A stretch of DNA of 14,736 nucleotides from Candidatus Liptonbacteria bacterium (GTDB lineage: Bacteria > Patescibacteriota > Minisyncoccia > UBA6257 > 2-01-FULL-56-20). The stretch is from positions 1-14,736 of the forward strand of contig JACRFR010000041.1 of NCBI GenBank assembly GCA_016212635.1. Direction: 5' to 3'. Shown here one piece after another: positions 1 through 6,058 of the stretch (positions within the stretch are counted from its first letter, which is position 1; each line of letters starts with the position of its first letter). Made by a program: the position numbers and the translations under genes. The notes below the pieces were generated by a model. The model worked only from the letters and a program-made list of their open reading frames with translations, made no database searches and had not been told where the DNA came from.

Positions 1-8
1 GAGCCGCC

Positions 9-92
9 TGTCCGCCTCCGGCGGAGAATCCAGGTGGGAATACTGAATGGATCCCGGATATTTTTCACAGCTCTGAAAAATTCCGGGATGAC
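9..92. repeat. Dispersed composite hairpin repeat, copy 1
   Basis: The unit starts with TGTC and a CCGCC/GGCGG hairpin (12-24), then GAATCCAGG, a spacer and TGGATC. It ends with a long stem (51-67 with 74-89, one bulged base) that finishes in GATGAC. The same order (TGTC, hairpin, AATCCAGG, spacer, TGGATC, second hairpin, GATGAC) recurs at 2027-2140, so both are copies of one repeat family with diverged arms. The second stem could also end transcription of genes on either side. Confidence 0.7.
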
Positions 93-173
93 CCGAGGAC
101 GCAGCAAGCTGACGGGGTATGGACCCTAAAAGAGAATCAAACATCCTGACGGTTTAAGGATTCCCGATCCCAG

Positions 174-201
174 ATTCACGATTTACGTTTCACGCTTCAC
201 G
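174..201. repeat. Four 7-bp tandem units (NTTYACG)
   Basis: Four consecutive heptamers read ATTCACG, ATTTACG, TTTCACG and CTTCACG. They lie just past the stop of the DUF192 gene. Arrays of the same design, with other heptamers, occur at 2852, 3042 and 4852. Confidence 0.75.
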
Positions 202-203
202 GC

Positions 204-752
204 TTACTCCTCGCCCATCGCTTTTATCGTTACCCCATCCCCTGCTTGCCAGCCGTATCTTCTTACCGCCCCTGCGGGAACTTCCAGAACTTGGTCAACC
301 ATTCCCGGCGGGAAGTAGGCCTGAAGCTTGAGCAAAGAGGAGCTCCCGGACGGGGACCCCGACGCTTCGGTCTGTCCCGGCTGTAACGTCGGGATCGGAG
401 CAAGTAGGTTTTCCGAAAAACCGACGATCTTGCCGTTTCGGATCCAGACAATGTCGATCGGGAAGCGCATATCTCTCATCCAAAAACCGTATGGTCCGGG
501 GATGCCGAAAATAAAGAGCATGCCCTGATCCTCGGCCAGGCCGGCGCGACCCGAGAGTCCCCGCATTCGGGTGGTGGTAGTATTGGCGATCTCCACGCTC
601 AAAGTGGTATCGCGAATAGTCAGTGTGGTCCGCGCGAGGGGCGGATTGGTTTGGCCGCTAATCACATACCCCCACCAAAGCGAGCCGAGTCCCAGCCCCA
701 CTGCCAACACTGCCGCTATGAACCAGAAGATAAACACGGCGCGAAGCTTCAT
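204..752 (-). CDS. DUF192 family membrane-anchored protein
   Basis: The product has 182 residues. An N-terminal membrane segment (about residues 5-28) is followed by a DUF192 domain. Family signatures are visible: RMRGLSGR near residue 62, FWMRDMRFPID near residue 89, and the closing VLEVPAG followed by a Gly-Trp segment. DUF192 proteins are small extracytoplasmic proteins of unknown biochemical role. The open frame reaches back to 860 inside the MFS gene, but the ATG at 752 is preferred because it starts just before the hydrophobic anchor, follows an AGG 7 bases upstream, and lies 8 bases after the MFS stop. The two genes are probably one transcription unit. A TATAAT sequence in the last MFS codons could give a second, internal promoter. 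Confidence 0.9.
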   Translation of the reverse strand: MKLRAVFIFWFIAAVLAVGLGLGSLWWGYVISGQTNPPLARTTLTIRDTTLSVEIANTTTTRMRGLSGRAGLAEDQGMLFIFGIPGPYGFWMRDMRFPIDIVWIRNGKIVGFSENLLAPIPTLQPGQTEASGSPSGSSSLLKLQAYFPPGMVDQVLEVPAGAVRRYGWQAGDGVTIKAMGEE

Positions 753-760
753 AAGACCTA

Positions 761-1954
761 TTATTTTATTATACCAGGACGCATCGACCCTCGCGTAAGC
801 CAGCCAAATAGAATTAATCCCAGAAACGACAAGGTGCCGGCATAGATCAAGCCCGCCCAAGAACCAACCTGCGTCCAGAGCAAACCGCCGATGATGCTGG
901 CGCCAAGGGAAGAAAAACCAATGGCCAGATTTAAAAATCCCTGGCCGGTGCCAATCACACTCGCAGGCAGGAAGCGGCTGGCCAGGACGCGCTGCAGGCC
1001 ATCCGTAGCCGCGGAATAAACTCCCAAGAGGACAAAGAGTGCGATCAGCATCGCCATGCCGATGTTGCCCGCTAATCCAAAGTAGGTCAAGCTCGCCACG
1101 CCAAAACCGGCGGTAATGACCGTGCGCTCGCCAATGCGATCCGCCAAGCGTCCCAGGGGGATCGCGGTCAAGACAAAAGCCAGGTTATAGATCAAATACA
1201 CGATGGGGATCATGCCGATCCCGAAGCCAACTTCTTTGGCCCGGAGAAGTAAGAGCGCCGGCGGCAAGGAACCCAGGCCAAAAACAAAAATAGCGAAGAT
1301 GACCGCCAGGAAACCAGGGGTGCGGCGGATGGTTTGCCAGCGACTTATCCGCACTGTCTCCGGGGGCGGCGCTTCCCGGCGGCGCACATCTCGCACAAAG
1401 CCGAAACTCAATAGCGCCGCCAAGCCGACCACGAACGCCACCAAAAACAGGTGCCGAAAGTTCATGCCCAGAAGGGGCAAGAGCAGAAACGCCGCGAGCG
1501 GGCCCAAGGTGGCACCCAGCGTATCCAGCGAGCGGTGAAAACCAAACGACTTACCTAGCTCGTGCGACTCGACCGATTCTACGATTAACGCGTCGCGGGG
1601 CGCGTCACGCAGGCCTTTGCCCACTCGATCCACAAAACGCAGTCCCAGCACCTGCCAGGCGTTGGCAACCAGCGCCAAAAACGGCCGGACCCCGACTGAT
1701 AAAGCATAGCCTAAAATAGCGGGCGTTTTGCGGCGTTGGATACGATCCGAAACGTAGCCGGATAAAAATTTCAGGACACTGGAGGCCGCGTCTGCCACGC
1801 CCTCGATTAAACTGACCATAAACGCCGGCGCCCCCAAGACCATAGTTAAAAATACCGGCATCACCGAGTGCACCATCTCGGCCGAGAAGTCATTAAAAAA
1901 ACTGACCAGGCCTAAGAAAAAAACGTTCCGTTTGATACCCCAAATTTTCTCCAT
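761..1954 (-). CDS. Major facilitator superfamily (MFS) transporter
   Basis: This is a 397-residue polytopic inner-membrane protein of normal MFS size with about 12 hydrophobic segments. The loop after the second segment carries an MFS motif A-like stretch (GYVSDRIQRRK, about residues 65-75), and a second one follows in the C-terminal half (GRLADRIGERT). DRVGKGLRDAPRDALI (about residues 108-123) is typical of a bacterial MFS_1 subgroup. Substrate cannot be told from sequence; an efflux or small-metabolite role is only a guess. It is the first gene of a two-gene unit with the DUF192 protein. No Shine-Dalgarno site is seen before the ATG, and a palindromic promoter-like sequence lies about 16 bases upstream. 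Confidence 0.9.
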   Translation of the reverse strand: MEKIWGIKRNVFFLGLVSFFNDFSAEMVHSVMPVFLTMVLGAPAFMVSLIEGVADAASSVLKFLSGYVSDRIQRRKTPAILGYALSVGVRPFLALVANAWQVLGLRFVDRVGKGLRDAPRDALIVESVESHELGKSFGFHRSLDTLGATLGPLAAFLLLPLLGMNFRHLFLVAFVVGLAALLSFGFVRDVRRREAPPPETVRISRWQTIRRTPGFLAVIFAIFVFGLGSLPPALLLLRAKEVGFGIGMIPIVYLIYNLAFVLTAIPLGRLADRIGERTVITAGFGVASLTYFGLAGNIGMAMLIALFVLLGVYSAATDGLQRVLASRFLPASVIGTGQGFLNLAIGFSSLGASIIGGLLWTQVGSWAGLIYAGTLSFLGLILFGWLTRGSMRPGIIK

Positions 1955-1969
1955 AGATAAGATCGGCTA

Positions 1970-1998
1970 ATTGTAGCAGATCGGGAGTGTGCTACAAT
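1970..1998. promoter_or_regulatory. Palindromic, possibly bidirectional promoter
   Basis: ATTGTAGCA (1970-1978) is the exact reverse complement of TGCTACAAT (1990-1998). As a result each strand shows TTGTAG, a 16-base spacer and TACAAT, a reasonable -35/-10 pair in both directions. The minus-strand reading is placed correctly for the MFS gene, with the -10 about 16 bases before its ATG. The plus-strand reading points into repeat DNA and then the DoxX gene. It could instead be an operator. Confidence 0.45.
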
Positions 1999-2026
1999 AT
2001 CGGCGTATTATCGATGCTAGATTTTC

Positions 2027-2140
2027 TGTCATTCCCGCGAAGGCGGGAATCCAGGGTTTCTTCGGAAAATCATGGATCTGGATCCTCGGGTCCCGCCTTT
2101 GCTAAAGCTACGGATGGGCACGGCGGGCCCGAGGATGACA
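2027..2140. repeat. Dispersed composite hairpin repeat, copy 2
   Basis: The unit has TGTCAT at the left and ATGACA at the right. Inside are a hairpin ATTCCCGC/GCGGGAAT (2031-2050) followed by CCAGG, then TGGATC and a long second stem whose arms 2082-2097 and 2122-2136 pair with one bulge. The layout matches copy 1 at 9-92. Small elements of this kind, beginning TGTCATTCCCGCG, are common in environmental bacterial genomes and create spurious frames reading FPRRRES. Confidence 0.75.
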
Positions 2141-2211
2141 AAAGGGTTGGTCATAACTCAAGATTGCAATAATCATCAAAGTCGCAGAAAAAATATTTGT
2201 TTTGCTACCTG

Positions 2212-2388
2212 GAATTACGAAACTGGTAATTTTGTGCCCTGGGTGCCATTCCTCCCCTTATCTTAAGGGAGGTGAGGTGGGGTGGGTCAGTCCCTCCCCT
2301 TTTCCAAGGGGAGGTGAGGTGGGGTCTAGAATCCAGGACCCCCTCTGGCTCCCCCTTAAACAAGGGGGAGGATGGAGTTTCGTAATTC
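2212..2388. repeat. Three-hairpin cassette with 13-bp terminal inverted repeats
   Basis: GAATTACGAAACT at 2212-2224 is the exact reverse complement of 2376-2388. Between these ends lie two 33-bp direct copies of a CCTCCCCTT...AAGGGGAGG hairpin with a GTGAGGTGGGGT tail (2251-2283 and 2293-2325). A third, perfect 9-bp stem with an AAAC loop follows (2349-2370). The 177-bp unit is shaped like a MITE. It ends 17 bases before the DoxX start, so it may alter expression of that gene. Confidence 0.75.
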
Positions 2389-2405
2389 AAGGCTTACTAG
2401 ACTAA

Positions 2406-2789
2406 ATGAAATCATACCGCAACGCTGACCTAGCTCTGCTTTTAATCCGGCTCGGCCTAGCCGCAATTTTTCTGTTCCACGGCATCGCTAAGGCCATTGA
2501 CCTGTCCGGCACCGCGCAGTTTTTTAGTGTGATCGGACTGAATGCGCCAATCGCTTACTTGGTCATCGTCATTGAAACCCTGGGCGGCCTGGCGATGTTT
2601 CTGGGTGTCTGGCCCAGGGTGGCCGGCATCGCCCTGGCCATCACCATGCTCGGCGCCATGATCACGGTTAAGTTTGCCAAAGGTTTCGGCGGCGGGTGGG
2701 AGTTCGATCTGATTTTGTTCTTGGCCGCTCTGGCCGTCGCCCTGGCCGGCCCGGGCAAATACGCCATAGGCAAGAAGAAACTGGGTTAA
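2406..2789 (+). CDS. DoxX family membrane protein
   Basis: This 127-residue protein has four hydrophobic segments (about residues 9-30, 48-68, 70-90 and 98-118). The family signatures are an LLLIRLGLAAIFLFHGIAK start, an ETLGGLAMFLGVWPR middle and a GGWEFDLILFLAALA end. DoxX proteins are small inner-membrane proteins linked in other bacteria to redox or thiol-stress functions; the exact reaction is not fixed by sequence. The length is normal for the family. No Shine-Dalgarno site precedes the ATG, and the start directly follows a repeat cassette. The gene converges on the TrmH-family gene across a shared strong hairpin. Confidence 0.87.
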   Translation: MKSYRNADLALLLIRLGLAAIFLFHGIAKAIDLSGTAQFFSVIGLNAPIAYLVIVIETLGGLAMFLGVWPRVAGIALAITMLGAMITVKFAKGFGGGWEFDLILFLAALAVALAGPGKYAIGKKKLG

Positions 2790-2794
2790 TCTTC

Positions 2795-2827
2795 GGTCTT
2801 CGTAAGACCGCTGGTCTTACGAAGACC
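2795..2827. terminator. Strong hairpin between convergent genes
   Basis: GGTCTTCGTAAGACC (2795-2809) and its exact reverse complement (2813-2827) form a 15-bp perfect stem with a GCT loop. It starts 5 bases after the DoxX stop and lies about 45 bases past the end of the convergent methyltransferase gene. No U-tract follows on either strand, so it could be a bidirectional terminator, an RNA 3'-end stabiliser or just a repeat. Confidence 0.5.
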
Positions 2828-2851
2828 CAGACATTAATCTCCCTATTTCCC

Positions 2852-2879
2852 CACATTCTACATTCCACATTCTACATTC
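2852..2879. repeat. Four 7-bp tandem units (YACATTC)
   Basis: The units read CACATTC, TACATTC, CACATTC and TACATTC. The array runs into the last codons and stop (TAG, 2872-2874) of the TrmH-family gene, so the C-terminus of that protein may have been replaced by repeat sequence. Confidence 0.8.
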
Positions 2880-3351
2880 CCTTCTCTAATAACCCATACA
2901 CCACCACTCCTACCGAAACGCTTACGTTTAGGGATTCCTTGCGGCCAAGCATGGGGATCTCCAAGATCTTATCCGCGAGCTTTAGAACTGACGGCGGCAA
3001 GCCGCGGACTTCATTACCGAACATTAGAGCGACACGCGGAAGGGAGTAGCGAGTGGGGAGTAGGGAGTAGTATGGGACGGACCGAGGGTCCTGTTCCACG
3101 GCGAAAATTTTGTAGCCCTCCGCGCGCAGTTTGCGAACCACTGCGGCGACGCCGTTCTTTTTCTCCCAGGATATCGTCTTTTCCGCGCCCAAGGCAACTT
3201 TGGAAATTTGTGGCCGATACTTGCCCCAACGATCTACTGGAGCGGGCGTGTAGCCGCAAAGGTAGATCTTCTCTACGCCCGCCCCATCCGCGGTGCGAAA
3301 GATAGAACCGACGTTATGTAGACTGCGGATGTTATGGAGAAGTAAGATCAT
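2872..3351 (-). CDS. TrmH/SpoU-family (SPOUT) RNA 2'-O-methyltransferase
   Basis: This 159-residue single-domain enzyme should use S-adenosylmethionine to methylate ribose 2'-OH in tRNA or rRNA. All three SpoU motifs are present: NIRSLHNVGSIFRTADG near the N-terminus (motif 1, catalytic Arg), ALMFGNEVRGLP (about residues 112-123, motif 2) and IPMLGRKESLNVSVSVGVV near the C-terminus (motif 3). These C-terminal parts form the trefoil knot that binds the cofactor. The frame is open back to 3402, but the added residues only translate an inverted repeat, so the ATG at 3351, directly before motif 1, is preferred. The loop before motif 2 is made by a heptamer array and is slightly longer than usual. 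The RNA target cannot be assigned. Confidence 0.9.
   Translation of the reverse strand: MILLLHNIRSLHNVGSIFRTADGAGVEKIYLCGYTPAPVDRWGKYRPQISKVALGAEKTISWEKKNGVAAVVRKLRAEGYKIFAVEQDPRSVPYYSLLPTRYSLPRVALMFGNEVRGLPPSVLKLADKILEIPMLGRKESLNVSVSVGVVVYGLLEKGM
3042..3069. repeat. Four 7-bp tandem units inside the methyltransferase gene
   Basis: The units read GGGAGTA, GCGAGTG, GGGAGTA and GGGAGTA. They encode, on the minus strand, the low-complexity loop YYSLLPTRYSLP just before SpoU motif 2. The reading frame stays open, so the array is tolerated as a loop. Confidence 0.75.
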
Positions 3352-3362
3352 AGAATTTTCCC

Positions 3363-3399
3363 GAGGTCGGACCTCAAGGGATTCCAGAGGTCCGACCTC
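3363..3399. repeat. 13-bp inverted repeat upstream of the methyltransferase
   Basis: GAGGTCGGACCTC (3363-3375) and GAGGTCCGACCTC (3387-3399) are exact reverse complements 11 bases apart, and each arm is itself nearly palindromic. The repeat sits about 12-48 bases upstream of the preferred start. It could be an operator, a 5'-UTR hairpin or a dispersed repeat. Confidence 0.6.
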
Positions 3400-3458
3400 C
3401 AAATATTAAAGGCTGGGCTTCGAGAATTTCCTTTAATTATGCGGCCCCAGAACGGTTT

Positions 3459-3488
3459 TTGACAAATCCGCGCTTCAGAAGCTATGAT
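3459..3488 (+). promoter_or_regulatory. Sigma70-type promoter of the orphan small RNA
   Basis: A perfect -35 TTGACA (3459-3464), an 18-base spacer and TATGAT (3483-3488, five of six consensus bases) predict a start near 3495. This is the best consensus promoter in the window. No plus-strand protein gene follows it. Confidence 0.75.
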
Positions 3489-3494
3489 TAAATT

Positions 3495-3569
3495 AGCGTG
3501 AGGGTGTTTTCTCCTTGACGCCCTCGCTCTGATGTCTTCCTGCCACCCCGAGTGACGGCAGGTTTTTTT
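3495..3569 (+). ncRNA. Putative orphan small RNA, about 75 nt
   Basis: The unit starts at the predicted start of a strong promoter and ends at an intrinsic terminator. The first stem is AGC, a 2-base bulge, then GAGGGTG (3500-3506) pairing with CGCCCTC (3519-3525) and GCT, around a 12-base pyrimidine-rich loop TTTTCTCCTTGA. A short single-stranded stretch, CTGATGTCTT, leads into the terminator. A 7-codon frame (ATG at 3532, TGA at 3553) exists but lacks a ribosome site and overlaps the terminator. The family is not recognised. An antisense or protein-binding role is possible. Its direction is opposite to the genes on both sides, so it is not an obvious leader. Confidence 0.6.
3539..3569 (+). 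terminator. Intrinsic terminator of the small RNA
   Basis: CCTGCC (3539-3544) pairs with GGCAGG (3557-3562) across a 12-base loop and is followed at once by seven T residues (3563-3569). Confidence 0.75.
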
Positions 3570-3747
3570 ATGCGCCCAAACATGTACGGGGCAGACGCCT
3601 CTGCGTTGACCCGAGTATTAAATCCCTGACTCCTAGGTCATCGCAAGACGCAAAATTAAACTCTATCTCGCATTCAGAAATTCCAATGTTGCGACATCCG
3701 ATGTCCAACAGTCAACAGAGATAATATTTGGGACAACCGATGTCGAG
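3570..3747. other. Intergenic region with paired GACA(T/A)CCGATGTC sites
   Basis: I see no gene here. Two near-identical palindromic sites occur 39 bases apart: GACATCCGATGTC (3693-3705) and GACAACCGATGTC (3732-3744). The second ends 3 bases before the stop codon of the lamin-tail gene. They could be protein-binding sites, RNA hairpins or dispersed repeat ends. Confidence 0.5.
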
Positions 3748-5970
3748 TTACTGAATTTCGAAATCTTCCGTGTTTCGGTCGGTGTCTTGCAGGCCGCCCC
3801 CGGAGCTCTTCCGAGCCAGAACTTGGCTGGCGACAGGATTAGTCGGGAAAGGCGAACCTTCCACATAGGGATTGGTGTGCCCGTTGCCCCAGGCGAGCGC
3901 GTCCATGACCACTCCGGTCTTATCTAAAAGCGCGACACTGTTATTATCCGAAATAGAGGCGGTGCTCGAGAGATTGGCGCCGGTCGAAGTGGCGAAACCA
4001 TTCTCCGAATTAGCCCAGATGAAATATCCTTTGGCCGCAACTGTTGTGCCGCTGGGAATTTCCCGGATCGAGGACTCGCTGCCGGACTGCGTTCGCTTGC
4101 GCAGTTTGGAGCCGCCGATATCCACCGTTGTATCGGATGGGTTATAGAGTTTTATAAAATCGTTGGTGGTCTTGCCCGGGCCACCGGTAATTTGAACTTC
4201 GGCAATCAAAATCTTGGGTGAAGCTGACACGCCGCCCGTGCCCGTCCCCGTCCCAGCTTGCGGTGAGCTTGTCGAACCCGTTCCAGTCCCCGTGCCCGTT
4301 CCCGTACCAGTCCCGGTTCCGGCACCCGTGACGGCCGAACCGCCGCACTCGCGACTCATGGCTCCCGGACTGGGACAAGTCTGAATCTCAAAATCCGCGG
4401 CATTGTTTTCGGTGTCTACAAAAGTCCCGCCGGCTACTTTGCGCTGAATGCTCTCACCCGGCTCGGGATTGGGCGCGCAGGATCCCTCGCAGTCCCCCGC
4501 TTCGCCCCAGCCCACCTCGTCCGTCACTTCCCCTTCGGAATTTTTAAGCGCCAAGGTATTGTTGTCCGATAAGCCGTAATCCGTTCGAACATCTGCCGCG
4601 ATGGTGCTGGACGGATGCGCGATCAAAAAGTAACCGCCCGCGGGGATAACTTCGCCCGCGAAAAGCGCCTTGGGCGCGAAAGTCGAAAAATCTTTGGCCG
4701 ACTTGGTTTTTTTCTGGAGATACCAATCGGTCAGGGTTGCGTCGCGGCTGCCATAGTTATAAAGTTCCACAAACTCCTGATGAGTGCTGGAAGCGGACGC
4801 GAGCTGGACCTCGGAAATGACCACGGTGCTGGTCGACTCCCCACCTGCCTCCTCGTCGCTTTTCGCTTTTCGCTCTTCGCTTGTTCCAGGGCCTCCCCCT
4901 CCCGCCGGAGTTTTATACTTGGCTGGGTCGGTGTTTTCCGCCCGAGGCGTGCCGCCCGGGAAAACACTGGTGTGCCAACTGAAATCCGCGGGGTTCCGCT
5001 CTAAGGTCTGTTTGGTTTCGTTGTTTCCACCCGGCCAGCGTGCGGAAGCATTGATCTCATCCACCAGCTGGCACTTATCATTAAAGAGCTTGAGCCGCAT
5101 GCCGCTCGTGGTCAGCGTCCCGGAGTAAATTTTATCCGCCGGCACGCCCCAGACCGCCTCGTCGCCGTTTCTTTCCATCAGAAACATCCCCTTGGGCCCG
5201 ATGGAATCCCGCTCTGTGAACTCGACCTGAATGCGGCCCAGTCGGTCGTTCAACTGCCAGCCATTGAGACGCGCTTCCTGGAGTGTCAAATTCCGCAGCT
5301 CCAACCACTGGTCTTGGCTGGTTTCCGCTACGGTCCGCCCGATGTGCGGCAGGGAGCCCGTCCAGGCGATCTCATTTAAGATCACCCTGCGGCTCGGTTC
5401 GCCGGTGGTCGCGAAGTTGCAAGTGGGCGATTCGGCGAGCAGTTCGGCCGCCGCGCCTTTTTCACTCGAGATAACTGCCGCCAGAGAGCTAGAAGTGCTG
5501 GTCTTTTTGTTCTCTTGGTTGGTCGTCTGCTTCGTTACTCCCGATTTGTTCTGGCGGGTACTGGACGCCTTGTGCGCAGTTGACACCACGAATACTCCAT
5601 CCTCTCCCACACCCGAAGACAACATTCCAACATTCTGCAGAATGTTGGAATGTTCCTTGTCGCGAGTAGAAGACGTTGCGGCCTTCGTTAGCTCCGCAGG
5701 TGGCTTTCGGGACGACTCCCCTGCTGGCTCCCCGAGTGGGATTTCTATGGCTTCTTGGCCAGGCGGCGTACCGAAGGTTTCCTGGAATACCTGCCCCAAG
5801 AAAGCCGCGCTTCGCCGGATCGGATTGCTCGAACTGTTTCCCGGCTGGATCGCGGCGCGGTCTAAAAAGATTCCGCCCGCGAGACCGACCCCCAGCGCGA
5901 TCAAAACCAAAACCACCGCCGCGGCCGAGCCGCTGCGCCGACTCCATCCCCTACAACCGGAAAAAAACAT
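3748..5970 (-). CDS. Membrane-anchored protein with three lamin-tail domains
   Basis: This 740-residue protein has one N-terminal membrane segment or uncleaved signal (about residues 15-36), so the rest should lie outside the cytoplasm. A Ser/Thr/Lys-rich linker (about 40-190) leads to three lamin-tail-like Ig-fold domains (about 195-346, 384-530 and 587-740). Each opens with a VILNEIAW, VVISEVQL or ILIAEVQI strand; domains 2 and 3 continue with EFVELYN or DFIKLYN and end in ADFEIQ or EDFEIQ. A Gly-Thr dipeptide repeat (about residues 550-580) joins domains 2 and 3. Such domains are frequent in CPR surface proteins, where roles in adhesion or in anchoring partner enzymes are suspected; no catalytic site is visible. 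The protein stops directly after the EIQ of domain 3, whereas domain 2 continues into TCPSPGA, so the C-terminus may be clipped. Confidence 0.87.
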   Translation of the reverse strand: MFFSGCRGWSRRSGSAAAVVLVLIALGVGLAGGIFLDRAAIQPGNSSSNPIRRSAAFLGQVFQETFGTPPGQEAIEIPLGEPAGESSRKPPAELTKAATSSTRDKEHSNILQNVGMLSSGVGEDGVFVVSTAHKASSTRQNKSGVTKQTTNQENKKTSTSSSLAAVISSEKGAAAELLAESPTCNFATTGEPSRRVILNEIAWTGSLPHIGRTVAETSQDQWLELRNLTLQEARLNGWQLNDRLGRIQVEFTERDSIGPKGMFLMERNGDEAVWGVPADKIYSGTLTTSGMRLKLFNDKCQLVDEINASARWPGGNNETKQTLERNPADFSWHTSVFPGGTPRAENTDPAKYKTPAGGGGPGTSEERKAKSDEEAGGESTSTVVISEVQLASASSTHQEFVELYNYGSRDATLTDWYLQKKTKSAKDFSTFAPKALFAGEVIPAGGYFLIAHPSSTIAADVRTDYGLSDNNTLALKNSEGEVTDEVGWGEAGDCEGSCAPNPEPGESIQRKVAGGTFVDTENNAADFEIQTCPSPGAMSRECGGSAVTGAGTGTGTGTGTGTGTGSTSSPQAGTGTGTGGVSASPKILIAEVQITGGPGKTTNDFIKLYNPSDTTVDIGGSKLRKRTQSGSESSIREIPSGTTVAAKGYFIWANSENGFATSTGANLSSTASISDNNSVALLDKTGVVMDALAWGNGHTNPYVEGSPFPTNPVASQVLARKSSGGGLQDTDRNTEDFEIQ
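4234..4330 (-). repeat. Gly-Thr coding microsatellite in the lamin-tail gene
   Basis: Two runs of a degenerate 6-bp unit (GGNACN on the coding strand; 4234-4255 and 4276-4330) encode poly-Gly-Thr. They are separated by a short STSSPQA segment. Third positions vary, which suggests selection on the protein rather than recent slippage. Confidence 0.85.
4852..4879. repeat. Four 7-bp tandem units inside the lamin-tail gene
   Basis: The units read CTCGTCG, CTTTTCG, CTTTTCG and CTCTTCG. They encode the charged linker EERKAKSDEE between lamin-tail domains 1 and 2, about residues 364-374 of the protein. Confidence 0.75.
5621..5654. repeat. Perfect 34-bp palindrome inside the lamin-tail gene
   Basis: All 17 base pairs match with no loop, centred on CTGCAG (5635-5640). 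Each half holds two direct copies of AACATTC. It encodes part of the disordered linker (about residues 106-117), so a repeat insertion would be tolerated there. Confidence 0.85.
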
Positions 5971-6058
5971 GGCGGGATCACCCCTCGGGAGAATATTAGA
6001 AGGGATTATAGCACACCGACTTGCGAAGCGGGCGCATAATTGGTTAATCTATGCGCAT
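5971..6058. promoter_or_regulatory. Divergent promoter region, lamin-tail and GGDEF genes
   Basis: On the minus strand TGTGCTATAAT is an extended -10 element about 35 bases before the lamin-tail ATG, but no good -35 is seen; AGGGG sits about 14 bases before that ATG. On the plus strand only weak candidates precede the GGDEF start (TTGCGA, 17 bases, TTAATC). Confidence 0.5.

Noticed and set aside
1987..2172. Small plus-strand frame starting MCYNIG and containing FPRRRESR.
   Set aside because: FPRRRES is the usual false translation of the TGTCATTCCCGCG dispersed repeat.
2251..2370. CRISPR-like array of CCTCCCC repeats.
   Set aside because: Only two direct copies plus one related hairpin, no regular spacers and no cas genes in the window.
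3532..3555. Seven-codon leader peptide in the small RNA.
   Set aside because: No ribosome site, overlap with the terminator, and no downstream gene to regulate.
5231..6058. Plus-strand open frame extending the GGDEF gene upstream by 276 codons.
   Set aside because: It is antisense to the lamin-tail gene, low in protein-like character and crosses the divergent promoter region.
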